DNA of 64,000 nucleotides from Streptomyces sp. IMTB 2501 (GTDB lineage Bacteria; Actinomycetota; Actinomycetes; Streptomycetales; Streptomycetaceae), in contig NZ_MQUS01000012.1 in NCBI RefSeq assembly GCF_001953885.1, forward strand, positions 62,001-126,000. The letters are read 5' to 3'. Every line of letters starts with the position of its first letter. The first letter of the stretch is position 1. The position numbers were made by a program, and so were the translations under genes. Below are positions 26,054 to 33,931 of the stretch, in pieces. Below the pieces are notes generated by a model. The model searched no databases. It saw nothing but the letters and a program-made list of their open reading frames with translations, and was not told the DNA's origin.

Positions 26054-26098
26054 GAGCGAAAGCCTAGGCCCTGCCACTGACAGCGGGAGTGGCGGAGG

Positions 26099-27037
26099 TC
26101 AGTTGTCGCCCTCCCGCTCCGCCAGGAACCGCTCGAACTCGCGCCCGATCTCGTCGGCCGACGGGATCTCCACCGGCTCGGCGAGCATGTTGCCCCGGGT
26201 CTCGGCGCCCGCGGCCGCGTCGTACTGGTGCTCCAGGCCCTGGACGAGCGCGGTGAGTTCCTCGTCGCCCTCCTGGATCTGCCGGTCGATCTCCGTCTGT
26301 GTGCGATGCGCGTCGGTGCGCAGCGAGTGCGCGACACCCGGCAGCACCAGCCCGGTGGCGGCCGTGATGGCCTCCAGGACGCTCAGGGCGGCGTCCGGGT
26401 ACGGCGAGCGGGCGATGTAGTGCGGGACGTGCGCGGCGACGCCCAGGACCTCGTGCCCGGCCTCCATCAGGCGGAACTCGACGAGCGACTCGGCGCTGCC
26501 GGGCACCTGGGCCTCCTCGAAGGGGCTGCGGTGGCCCGGGACGAGGTCGGTGCGGTTGCCGTGCGGGGTCAGTCCCACCGGGCGGGTGTGCGGAACGCCC
26601 ATGGGGATGCCGTGGAAGTTCACCGAAAGGCGGACGCCGAGCCGCTCGACGATCTGCTGGACGGCAGCCGCGAACCGCTCCCACTCCACGTCCGGCTCGG
26701 GACCGGACAGCAGCAGGAACGGGGCACCCGTGGCGTCCTGGACCAGGCGGACCTCAAGGGCGGGCACCTCGTAGTCGGCCCAGCGGTCCCGCTTGAAGGT
26801 CAGCAGGGGCCGACGGGCGCGGTAGTCCACGAGCCGGTCGTGGTCGAAACGGGCGACGAGCTGATGGGGCAGTGAGTCGAGCAGCCGGTCGACGATCTGG
26901 TCTCCGGTCTCGCCCGCGTCGATGTATCCGTCGAAGTGGTAGAGCATGACAAGGCCGGCCGACTCCTGGGCGAGCGCCATGTCGACAACGGCGAGGCCCT
27001 TCGGCTCCCATGCGTACAAACCCTGCGGATCAAGCAC
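26099..27037 (-). CDS. PAC2-family protein
   Basis: A 312-residue protein of the PAC2 (proteasome assembly chaperone-like, DUF75) family. Characteristic parts are MLYHFDGYIDAGETGDQIVD, VNFHGIPMGVPHTRP and GVAAHVPHYIARSPYPDAAL. The C-terminal 60 residues form a long acidic helix. Actinobacterial members are conserved beside coaE/rpsA, but their role is not established. The GTG start is at 27037. It may be transcribed together with coaE. Confidence 0.87.
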   Translation of the reverse strand: MLDPQGLYAWEPKGLAVVDMALAQESAGLVMLYHFDGYIDAGETGDQIVDRLLDSLPHQLVARFDHDRLVDYRARRPLLTFKRDRWADYEVPALEVRLVQDATGAPFLLLSGPEPDVEWERFAAAVQQIVERLGVRLSVNFHGIPMGVPHTRPVGLTPHGNRTDLVPGHRSPFEEAQVPGSAESLVEFRLMEAGHEVLGVAAHVPHYIARSPYPDAALSVLEAITAATGLVLPGVAHSLRTDAHRTQTEIDRQIQEGDEELTALVQGLEHQYDAAAGAETRGNMLAEPVEIPSADEIGREFERFLAEREGDN

Positions 27038-27268
27038 TGTGACCGCTCCTCCTCGTGTTCCTCAGGAACAACGCGCCCTGGAACGCGAGCATTCCCGAAA
27101 CCGGCCACTGATCAGGGCTGTCCCCCCAGCTGCCTTGACGGTCCGTCAGAGGGGCGGGGCAACCCCCTGGCGGCGCGGGGCCGTATCGATATGCGGCTCC
27201 GCCGCGTGGGCGCGGCAAGCCACAGCGGACCCGCAGACGAACAACATCGGAAAGACCCCGAAAACGCC

Positions 27269-27304
27269 TGAGGGGCCGCACCTCGAAAGGTACGGCCCCT
27301 CAGA
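27269..27304 (-). terminator. rpsA terminator
   Basis: CTGAGGGGCCG and CGGCCCCTCAG form a perfect 11-bp stem, with a further ACCT/AGGT pairing inside. It starts 33 bases after the rpsA stop on the minus strand and is followed there by GCGTTTTC, a short T-run. Confidence 0.85.
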
Positions 27305-27336
27305 GCCGGCTATCGGCTAAGCCCAGCGGCTAGCGT

Positions 27337-28830
27337 TCAGCTCTGGCCACCGGCGAGCTTCTCGCGCAGCGCGGCCAGCGCCTCGTCCGAGGCCAGGGCA
27401 CCGGAGGTGTCCGCACCCTCGGAGGAGTACGAACCGCCACCCGACGCGGCCGGAGCGGCAGCCTCGCCGCCCTCGGCGGCAGCGGCGGCGTCGGCCTCGC
27501 GGGACTTGATGACCTGCTGCTGGTGCTGCTCGAAGCGCTGCTGCGCCTCGGCGTACTGGCGCTCCCACTCCTCGCGCTGCTTCTCGTAGCCCTCGAGCCA
27601 GTCGTTGGTCTCGGGGTCGAAGCCCTCGGGGTAGATGTAGTTGCCCTGGTCGTCGTAGGACGCGGCCATGCCGTACAGGGTCGGGTCGAACTCGACCGAG
27701 GCCGGGTCGGCACCGAAGGACTCGTTGGCCTGCTTCAGCGAGAGGCTGATGCGGCGGCGCTCGAGGTCGATGTCGATGACCTTGACGAAGATCTCGTCGT
27801 TGACCTGGACGACCTGCTCCGGGATCTCCACGTGGCGCTCGGCCAGCTCGGAGATGTGGACCAGACCCTCGATGCCCTCGTCCACGCGGACGAACGCACC
27901 GAACGGAACCAGCTTCGTGACCTTACCGGGCACGACCTGGCCGATCTGGTGGGTGCGGGCGAACTGCTGCCACGGGTCCTCCTGGGTCGCCTTCAGCGAC
28001 AGGGAGACACGCTCGCGGTCCATGTCGACGTCGAGAACCTCGACGGTGACCTCCTGGCCGACCTCGACAACCTCGGACGGGTGGTCGATGTGCTTCCAGG
28101 ACAGCTCGGAGACGTGGACCAGACCGTCGACGCCACCCAGGTCCACGAAGGCACCGAAGTTGACGATCGAGGAGACCACACCGGAGCGGACCTGACCCTT
28201 CTGCAGGGTCGTGAGGAACGTCTGGCGGACCTCGGACTGGGTCTGCTCCAGCCAGGCACGGCGGGACAGGACCACGTTGTTGCGGTTCTTGTCCAGCTCG
28301 ATGATCTTGGCCTCAAGCTCCTTGCCGACGTACGGCTGGAGGTCGCGGACGCGGCGCATCTCGACCAGGGAGGCCGGGAGGAAGCCACGGAGGCCGATGT
28401 CGAGGATGAGACCACCCTTGACGACCTCGATGACGGTACCGGTGACGATGCCGTCCTCTTCCTTGATCTTCTCGATGGTGCCCCAGGCACGCTCGTACTG
28501 GGCGCGCTTCTTCGAGAGGATCAGGCGGCCTTCCTTGTCCTCCTTCTGGAGGACCAGGGCCTCGATCTCGTCGCCGACGGCCACGACCTCGTTCGGGTCG
28601 ACGTCGTGCTTGATCGAGAGCTCTCGGCTCGGGATGACACCTTCGGTCTTGTAACCGATGTCGAGCAGGACCTCGTCCCGGTCGACCTTCACGATGACGC
28701 CGTCGACGATGTCGCCGTCGTTGAAGTACTTGATCGTCTCGTCGATCGCGGCGAGGAAGGCTTCCTCGTTACCGATGTCGTTGACCGCTACCTGCGGGGT
28801 GGTGGCGGTGGTCTCGGTGCTGCTCGTCAT
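27337..28830 (-). CDS. rpsA: 30S ribosomal protein S1
   Basis: A 497-residue protein with four S1 RNA-binding domains at roughly 36-105, 123-190, 208-278 and 294-365, each showing the G.V..V...G.FVD pattern (for example GLVHVSELSWKHIDHPSEVV). Actinobacterial S1 has four domains rather than the six of E. coli. The C-terminal 130 residues are acidic/Gln-rich then Ala/Gly/Ser-rich (QQRFEQHQQQVIKSREAD). S1 helps mRNA bind the 30S subunit. Codon choice is highly biased, as expected for a strongly expressed gene. The ATG lacks a strong Shine-Dalgarno site. Promoter, leader and terminator are all recognisable. Confidence 0.97.
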   Translation of the reverse strand: MTSSTETTATTPQVAVNDIGNEEAFLAAIDETIKYFNDGDIVDGVIVKVDRDEVLLDIGYKTEGVIPSRELSIKHDVDPNEVVAVGDEIEALVLQKEDKEGRLILSKKRAQYERAWGTIEKIKEEDGIVTGTVIEVVKGGLILDIGLRGFLPASLVEMRRVRDLQPYVGKELEAKIIELDKNRNNVVLSRRAWLEQTQSEVRQTFLTTLQKGQVRSGVVSSIVNFGAFVDLGGVDGLVHVSELSWKHIDHPSEVVEVGQEVTVEVLDVDMDRERVSLSLKATQEDPWQQFARTHQIGQVVPGKVTKLVPFGAFVRVDEGIEGLVHISELAERHVEIPEQVVQVNDEIFVKVIDIDLERRRISLSLKQANESFGADPASVEFDPTLYGMAASYDDQGNYIYPEGFDPETNDWLEGYEKQREEWERQYAEAQQRFEQHQQQVIKSREADAAAAAEGGEAAAPAASGGGSYSSEGADTSGALASDEALAALREKLAGGQS

Positions 28831-28920
28831 GTGGGAAAGGGCTCCGGTACGGACATTGAAGTCGTAGGTACTGCTTACGCCGGGAGCCCGTTTCGCTCTG
28901 CAGAAGCCGGACAGCCAAGG

Positions 28921-28959
28921 AAGCGCCACCTTGTGGACACCGGGTGCCCGGTGGCGCCT
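28921..28959 (-). promoter_or_regulatory. Imperfect palindrome in the rpsA leader
   Basis: GCGCCACC (28923-28930) and GGTGGCGC (28950-28957) form an 8-bp stem, and the bases between them can pair again (GGACACC with GGTGCCC, one wobble if transcribed). It lies in the untranslated leader about 90 bases before the rpsA start. S1 genes are autoregulated in other bacteria, so this may be an RNA control element. That is inference. Confidence 0.4.
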
Positions 28960-29037
28960 CGACAACCGAGGGGACATACAACAGATGCGAGCGCAGCCTG
29001 CTACGTCTGAGGTGCGCAGGCCCGCAGCGCAACTTGT

Positions 29038-29066
29038 AGCATACGGGGGCAGCCGGACAGGGTCAA
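29038..29066 (-). promoter_or_regulatory. rpsA promoter, housekeeping sigma type
   Basis: On the minus strand TTGACC (29066-29061) and TATGCT (29043-29038) are separated by exactly 17 bases, a near-consensus vegetative promoter. Transcription should start near 29031, giving a leader of about 200 bases before the rpsA ATG at 28830. Confidence 0.85.
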
Positions 29067-29206
29067 TGCGCGAAGGCGCACACCAGGGGCGGATCGCCGC
29101 ATATCCGGCAGAAGAAACGTCCCTTGAGGCCACGCAGGCCGGTGGGACCACTCCCGTGACGACCCCCTGACGGGTTGGACGGAAGAGTACGACGAGGGAG
29201 CCGATC

Positions 29207-30040
29207 ATCCAAGAGCCGGAAGCGCATGAGCCCGAAGGACCCGAGGACTTCGAGCCGGAGGCCACGCGGCGTGACGCCGATGTCACGGAGAGCTCGCGGG
29301 CCAACCGTGGCTGGTGGGACCGCAACGCGGACGAGTACCAGGTCGAGCACGGCACGTTCCTCGGCGACGACCGCTTCGTGTGGGGTCCGGAAGGCCTGGA
29401 CGAGGTGGAGGCCGAGCTGCTCGGCCCGCCGGAGGAGCTGAAGGGCAAGGACGTCCTGGAGATCGGCGCGGGCGCGGCGCAGTGTGCGCGCTGGCTGGCC
29501 GCCCAGGGCGCCCACCCGGTGGCGCTGGACCTGTCGCACCGCCAGCTGCAGCACGCCCTGCGGATCGGCGGATCGTTTCCGCTGGTCTGCGCGGACGCCG
29601 GCGCGCTGCCCTTCGCGGACGGCGCCTTCGACCTGGCCTGCTCGGCGTACGGGGCGCTGCCGTTCGTCGCGGACCCGCGGCTGGTGCTGCGCGAGGTGCG
29701 CCGGGTGCTGCGGCCGGGCGGCCGGTTCGTGTTCTCGGTGACGCATCCGATCCGCTGGGCGTTCCCGGACGAGCCGGGCCCCGAGGGCCTGTCGGTGTCC
29801 TCCCCCTACTTCGACCGCACGCCGTACGTGGAGCAGGACGAGGAGGGCCGCGCGGTCTACGTCGAACACCACAGGACGCTCGGCGACCGCGTCCGGGACA
29901 TCGTCGCGTCCGGCTTCCGGCTGGTGGACCTGGTGGAGCCGGAGTGGCCGTCCTGGAACACCTCGGAGTGGGGCGGCTGGTCGCCGCTGCGCGGGAACCT
30001 GATCCCGGGCACGGCCGTCTTCGTGTGCGAGCGCGACTGA
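29207..30040 (+). CDS. SAM-dependent methyltransferase without an ordinary start codon
   Basis: A methyltransferase of about 277 residues. The SAM motif is VLEIGAGAAQCARWLAAQG (about 84-102), followed by PVALDLSHRQLQHAL and LRPGGRFVFSVTHPI. The N-terminal part SSRANRGWWDRNADEYQVEH is the usual family opening. The frame is open from 29171, yet contains no ATG, GTG, TTG or CTG before the GTG at 29378, which would remove the conserved opening. GAGGGAG (29194-29200) stands just before two ATC codons at 29204 and 29207, so an ATC start is proposed. A sequence error is the alternative. It diverges from rpsA. Confidence 0.78.
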   Translation: MQEPEAHEPEGPEDFEPEATRRDADVTESSRANRGWWDRNADEYQVEHGTFLGDDRFVWGPEGLDEVEAELLGPPEELKGKDVLEIGAGAAQCARWLAAQGAHPVALDLSHRQLQHALRIGGSFPLVCADAGALPFADGAFDLACSAYGALPFVADPRLVLREVRRVLRPGGRFVFSVTHPIRWAFPDEPGPEGLSVSSPYFDRTPYVEQDEEGRAVYVEHHRTLGDRVRDIVASGFRLVDLVEPEWPSWNTSEWGGWSPLRGNLIPGTAVFVCERD

Positions 30041-30101
30041 GACAGTGGCGGCGTCCACGCGCGCGTGGGGGCCGTTTTCGCCGTCGTACGACACTGGGGA
30101 C

Positions 30102-32627
30102 GTGATCCGTTACGACGCCCTGGACGCGCTGCCCGTGCGCTCCGCCCTGCCCGCCCTCGCCGATGCCCTGGAGAGCGCCGGCACCGCCGTGCTCGTGGCG
30201 CCGCCCGGCACCGGCAAGACGACGCTGGTGCCGCTCGTGCTGGCGGGGCTGGTGGGCGGCGGGCCGGCGCGCCGGGTCGTGGTGGCCGAGCCGCGCCGGA
30301 TCGCGGCACGGGCGGCGGCCCGCCGGATGGCGTGGCTGCTCGGGGAGAGGCCCGGCGAGAGCGTGGGCTTCACGGTGCGCGGCGAGCGGGCCGGGGGGCG
30401 GCACACGCGCGTGGAGGTCGTGACGACCGGCGTGCTGCTGCAGCGGCTGCAACGGGACCAGGAACTGCCCGGCGTCGACGTCGTCGTCCTCGACGAGTGC
30501 CATGAGCGGCATCTGGACGCCGACACGGCGGCCGCGTTCCTGTGGGACGTACGGCAGGCGCTGCGGCCGGAGCTGCGGCTGGTGGCCGCGTCGGCGACGA
30601 CGGACGCGCAGGGCTGGGCGCGGTTGCTGGGTGGGGCGCCGGTGGTCGAGGCGGACGGCGTCGCGCATCCGGTGGAGGTGGTGTGGGCACCGCTGGCGCG
30701 TCCGGTACGGCCGCCGCACGGGATGCGCGTCGATCCGGCGCTGCTGGCGCATGTGGCCTCGGTGGTACGGCGGGCGCTGGCCGAGCGGGACGGGGACGTG
30801 CTGTGCTTCCTGCCCGGTGTGGGCGAGATCGCGCGCGTGGCGGGGCAGCTCGGCGGACTCGGCGACGTCGACGTGCTGCAGGTGCACGGGCGGGCGCCGG
30901 CCGCCGTGCAGGACGCGGTGCTGGCGCCCGGGGCGCGGCGCCGCGTGGTGCTGGCGACCTCGGTGGCGGAGTCGTCGTTGACGGTGCCCGGGGTGCGGGT
31001 GGTGGTGGACTCGGGACTCGCGCGGGAGCCGCGGGTGGACCACGCGCGCGGGCTGAGCGGGCTGACGACGGTACGGGCGTCGCGGGCGGCCGGGCGGCAG
31101 CGTGCGGGGCGGGCCGGGCGAGAGGCGCCGGGGGCGGTGTACCGGTGCTGGGCGGAGGCCGAGGACGGGCGTCTGCCGGCGTTTCCGGCGCCGGAGATCA
31201 GGGTGGCCGACCTGACCGCGTTTGCCTTGCAGGCGGCTTGCTGGGGCGATCCGGACGCCTCCGGGCTGGCATTGCTCGATCCTCCGCCGGGCGGGGCGAT
31301 GGCGGCGGCGCGCTCCGCTCTGACAGCGGTGGGGGCGGTGGACTCCGCCGGGCGGGCCACGGAGGTCGGTGTTCGGTTGGCTCGACTTGGCGTGCATCCC
31401 CGGCTGGGGCGGGCCTTGCTGGACACCTCCGGTGAGGGTGCGGAGGTTGTCGCCCTGCTCTCCGAAGAGGTGCCCCGGGATTACGCGGATGATCTTTCCG
31501 GTGCGTTGCGTCGTGCGCGGCGCGGGGGCGACGCCTACGCTGCGCGGTGGGCTGCGGAGGTACGGCGGCTGCGGGCCGTCTCGGAGGAGTCTTCCCACCC
31601 GCCGGCCCGTCACGGTCGGCCAGAAGGTGCCCCTGGGGCCGGGCCGGGCGCCGGTGATGAGCGGCTCGCCGGAGTCGTCGCCGGGCTCGCCTTCCCCGAG
31701 CGTGTCGCCAAGCTCGACGGCGGGTCGTACCTGATGGCGTCCGGCACCCGGGCCGAGTTGTCCGACGGGTCCGCTCTGCGGGGCGCTCCCTGGATGGTCG
31801 TCGCCGTCGCCGATCGGCCCGCCGGGAAGGGGCACGCGCGTGTGCGGCTCGCAGCCGCCGTGGAGGAGGACGTGGCACTCGCCGCCGCCGGCGCCCTGCT
31901 CGGCGAGCGGGACGAGGTGCACTGGGCCGACGGGGACGTCGTGGCCCGGCATGTCGAACGGCTGGGGGCGATCGAGCTGGCCGTGCGGCCGCTGAAGGAC
32001 GCCGATCCGGCGCTCGTGCGAGCCGCCCTCCTCGACGGGCTGCGTCAAGAGGGGCTGGGGCTGCTGCGGTGGACGGCGGATGCGGAGGCGTTGCGCCAGC
32101 GGCTGGCGTTTTTGCGGGCGCACCTCGGGGAGCCGTGGCCGGACGTGTCCGACGATGCGCTCCACGCGCGCGTGGACGAGTGGCTGGAGCCGGAGCTGGG
32201 CCGGGCGCGGCACCGGGCGGATCTCGGCCGGATCGACGCCGGGCAGGCGCTCGCCCGGCTGCTGCCCTGGGCCGGCGGGGAGGCCGGCCGGCTGGACGAG
32301 CTGGCGCCCGAGCGGATCACCGTACCGAGTGGGTCCAGAATCCGGATCGACTATCGGGACCCGGAGCGGCCGGTGCTCGCGGTGAAGCTTCAGGAGATGT
32401 TCGGGCTGGCGCAGACCCCCGCCGTGGCCGGGATGTCGTTGCTCGTCCATCTGCTCTCGCCCGCCGGGCGGCCCGCCGCCGTCACCGCCGACCTCGCCTC
32501 CTTCTGGAAGGACGGCTACAAGGGCGTACGGGCGGAGCTGCGCGGGCGGTATCCGAAGCATCCGTGGCCCGAGGACCCGGCGACCGCCGAGCCCACCCGG
32601 CACACCAACGCGCGGCTCAGGCGCTGA
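30102..32627 (+). CDS. hrpB: ATP-dependent helicase HrpB
   Basis: An 841-residue DEAH/DExH-box helicase. Walker A is APPGTGKTT (about 33-41), motif II is DECHERH (about 130-136), motif III SATTD, and motif VI is in the RAAGRQRAGRAGR segment with one substitution. The C-terminal HrpB domain ends FWKDGYKGVRAELRGRYPKHPWPEDP, which is diagnostic of the family. The cellular role is not established. The GTG at 30102 follows GGGG. The 3' end overlaps the convergent DUF3068 gene by 11 bases. A Pro/Gly-rich linker (about residues 495-520) is longer than in enterobacterial HrpB. Confidence 0.93.
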   Translation: MIRYDALDALPVRSALPALADALESAGTAVLVAPPGTGKTTLVPLVLAGLVGGGPARRVVVAEPRRIAARAAARRMAWLLGERPGESVGFTVRGERAGGRHTRVEVVTTGVLLQRLQRDQELPGVDVVVLDECHERHLDADTAAAFLWDVRQALRPELRLVAASATTDAQGWARLLGGAPVVEADGVAHPVEVVWAPLARPVRPPHGMRVDPALLAHVASVVRRALAERDGDVLCFLPGVGEIARVAGQLGGLGDVDVLQVHGRAPAAVQDAVLAPGARRRVVLATSVAESSLTVPGVRVVVDSGLAREPRVDHARGLSGLTTVRASRAAGRQRAGRAGREAPGAVYRCWAEAEDGRLPAFPAPEIRVADLTAFALQAACWGDPDASGLALLDPPPGGAMAAARSALTAVGAVDSAGRATEVGVRLARLGVHPRLGRALLDTSGEGAEVVALLSEEVPRDYADDLSGALRRARRGGDAYAARWAAEVRRLRAVSEESSHPPARHGRPEGAPGAGPGAGDERLAGVVAGLAFPERVAKLDGGSYLMASGTRAELSDGSALRGAPWMVVAVADRPAGKGHARVRLAAAVEEDVALAAAGALLGERDEVHWADGDVVARHVERLGAIELAVRPLKDADPALVRAALLDGLRQEGLGLLRWTADAEALRQRLAFLRAHLGEPWPDVSDDALHARVDEWLEPELGRARHRADLGRIDAGQALARLLPWAGGEAGRLDELAPERITVPSGSRIRIDYRDPERPVLAVKLQEMFGLAQTPAVAGMSLLVHLLSPAGRPAAVTADLASFWKDGYKGVRAELRGRYPKHPWPEDPATAEPTRHTNARLRR

Positions 32628-33609
32628 CCGGTTCGGGCCGCGTCGCCTCCTCGGGGGCCGGGTCCCCGGGGTGCCGGGCGCGGGCCTCCAGGTAGAGGGA
32701 GAGGGCGAGGAGGAGCAGGCCGAGGATCAGGGAGCCCCAGGGGACGTACGAGGTGAGCATCAGGACCAGGGTGCGGTTGTGCTTGACCAGGGCGACCGTG
32801 TGCTCGATGTAGTCCTCGCGCATCTTCACGTCCCCGGCGAACGCCGTGACGCCGGCCCGGCCGCCGAGCAGGGTGCCGCCGCGCAGCTCCTCCTTGTGGA
32901 GTTCCTCGCCGTAGACGGGCGCGCCGGTGACCGGTTCGACCCAGAACCTGCGGACGGTGCTGTACCAGCGGGTGGTGCCCGTCCTGGCGACCGATTCCGG
33001 TGTGATGCCCTGGACCGGCATCGTCTTCGGCATGGGGACCTTGGTCCAGGGGATGCTCTGTTCGAAGTAGTAGACCTTCAGGCCGCGGAAGGTCTGTGTG
33101 CCCTTGTAGTGGATGGGGCTGGTGGTGCGGGTCTGCGCGTCGAAGTACTCGTAGTCGCGTTTCTGCGTCAGGAAGGGCCACTTGAACTCGATGCCCTCGC
33201 GGCTGACCGGGTCGCCGTCGACCATCTCGCCGGTCGCGTGCACGGGGTCCTGGCTGTGGGCGTCGAAGATGTAGCGCTCGGGGACGCGGGAGACCATCTT
33301 GCCGTCGGGGCCCTGGACGTAGGAGAGGCTGTCCCAGACCACGACCGGCCGCCCCGCCGTCCTCTCGATCTTCTTCGCGGCCTCGACGTTGCCTTTGAGG
33401 GTCTGCACGATGGTGACCTTGGAGACCTTCCGCGCGCGCATCGTGCCGTAGTCGAGGAGGGTGGCGCCCCTGGCCTCCAGAACCATGTCCTGGTACTGGT
33501 TCGCGGGGATCCTGGCCAGGCGCGGGAAGGCGTACCAGCGCATGAGCGGGGACAGCGCCGCGCAGAAGACGGCGCAGGCGAGCAGGACCAGGCTTGCCTT
33601 GCGGCGCAT
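32617..33609 (-). CDS. DUF3068 (PorA-like) membrane-anchored protein
   Basis: A 330-residue protein with an N-terminal membrane helix (ASLVLLACAVFCAALSPLM) and a C-terminal one (GSLILGLLLLALSLYLEA). The extracellular part between them contains YVQGPDGKMVSRVPERYIFD and YKGTQTFRGLKVYYFEQSIP. This layout is typical of DUF3068, which is found across actinobacteria and has no defined role in Streptomyces. The gene is convergent with hrpB and lies 28 bases after a small gene on the same strand. Confidence 0.85.
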   Translation of the reverse strand: MRRKASLVLLACAVFCAALSPLMRWYAFPRLARIPANQYQDMVLEARGATLLDYGTMRARKVSKVTIVQTLKGNVEAAKKIERTAGRPVVVWDSLSYVQGPDGKMVSRVPERYIFDAHSQDPVHATGEMVDGDPVSREGIEFKWPFLTQKRDYEYFDAQTRTTSPIHYKGTQTFRGLKVYYFEQSIPWTKVPMPKTMPVQGITPESVARTGTTRWYSTVRRFWVEPVTGAPVYGEELHKEELRGGTLLGGRAGVTAFAGDVKMREDYIEHTVALVKHNRTLVLMLTSYVPWGSLILGLLLLALSLYLEARARHPGDPAPEEATRPEPVSA

Positions 33610-33637
33610 CGCAGGCCTCCTTCCCGGACGGGCGCGG

Positions 33638-33772
33638 CTACGGGTGCGTGGGCACCGTCGACAGCAGCGGCTTGGGGGACGTACGGCCCGACGGCGTACC
33701 CATGGCGGTCATCGTCAGGACCAGGGCGAGCGCGAGGGCGAGGCCGGTCGCGGCGGCGATCAGGGCGCGCAT
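33638..33772 (-). CDS. Small membrane peptide, SPW_0924-like, 44 residues
   Basis: A 44-codon gene with GGGAGG 5 bases before its ATG. The product begins MRALIAAATGLALALALVL, one membrane or signal helix, and ends SPKPLLSTVPTHP. I recall this pattern as a small conserved Streptomyces family (SPW_0924). It sits directly upstream of the DUF3068 gene and is likely co-transcribed with it. The function is unknown. Confidence 0.72.
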   Translation of the reverse strand: MRALIAAATGLALALALVLTMTAMGTPSGRTSPKPLLSTVPTHP

Positions 33773-33881
33773 ACGGGCCTCCCGGCGGACGGTCTGCACC
33801 CCAAAGGTTCTGATGGGGCGTCAGGTCGGCACCGTAGCAACGGGCGGGTGAGATGAGAACAGCGGTGCACGGACGAACGAC

Positions 33882-33913
33882 GGCGCCCTCCCCGCCGGTG
33901 CGGGGAGGGCGCC
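33882..33913 (-). terminator. Strong hairpin after the transglycosylase gene
   Basis: GGCGCCCTCCCCGC and GCGGGGAGGGCGCC form a perfect 14-bp stem around the tetraloop CGGT. It lies 18 bases beyond the stop of the minus-strand gene ending at 33932. No T-run follows, as is common in streptomycetes. Confidence 0.85.
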
Positions 33914-33931
33914 CTGCCGGTGTGTGTGGTG

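Noticed and set aside
29283..32603. A minus-strand open frame of 1106 codons opposite hrpB
   Set aside because: Low-complexity Arg/Pro/Gly product, no domain, fully antisense to a helicase with all motifs.
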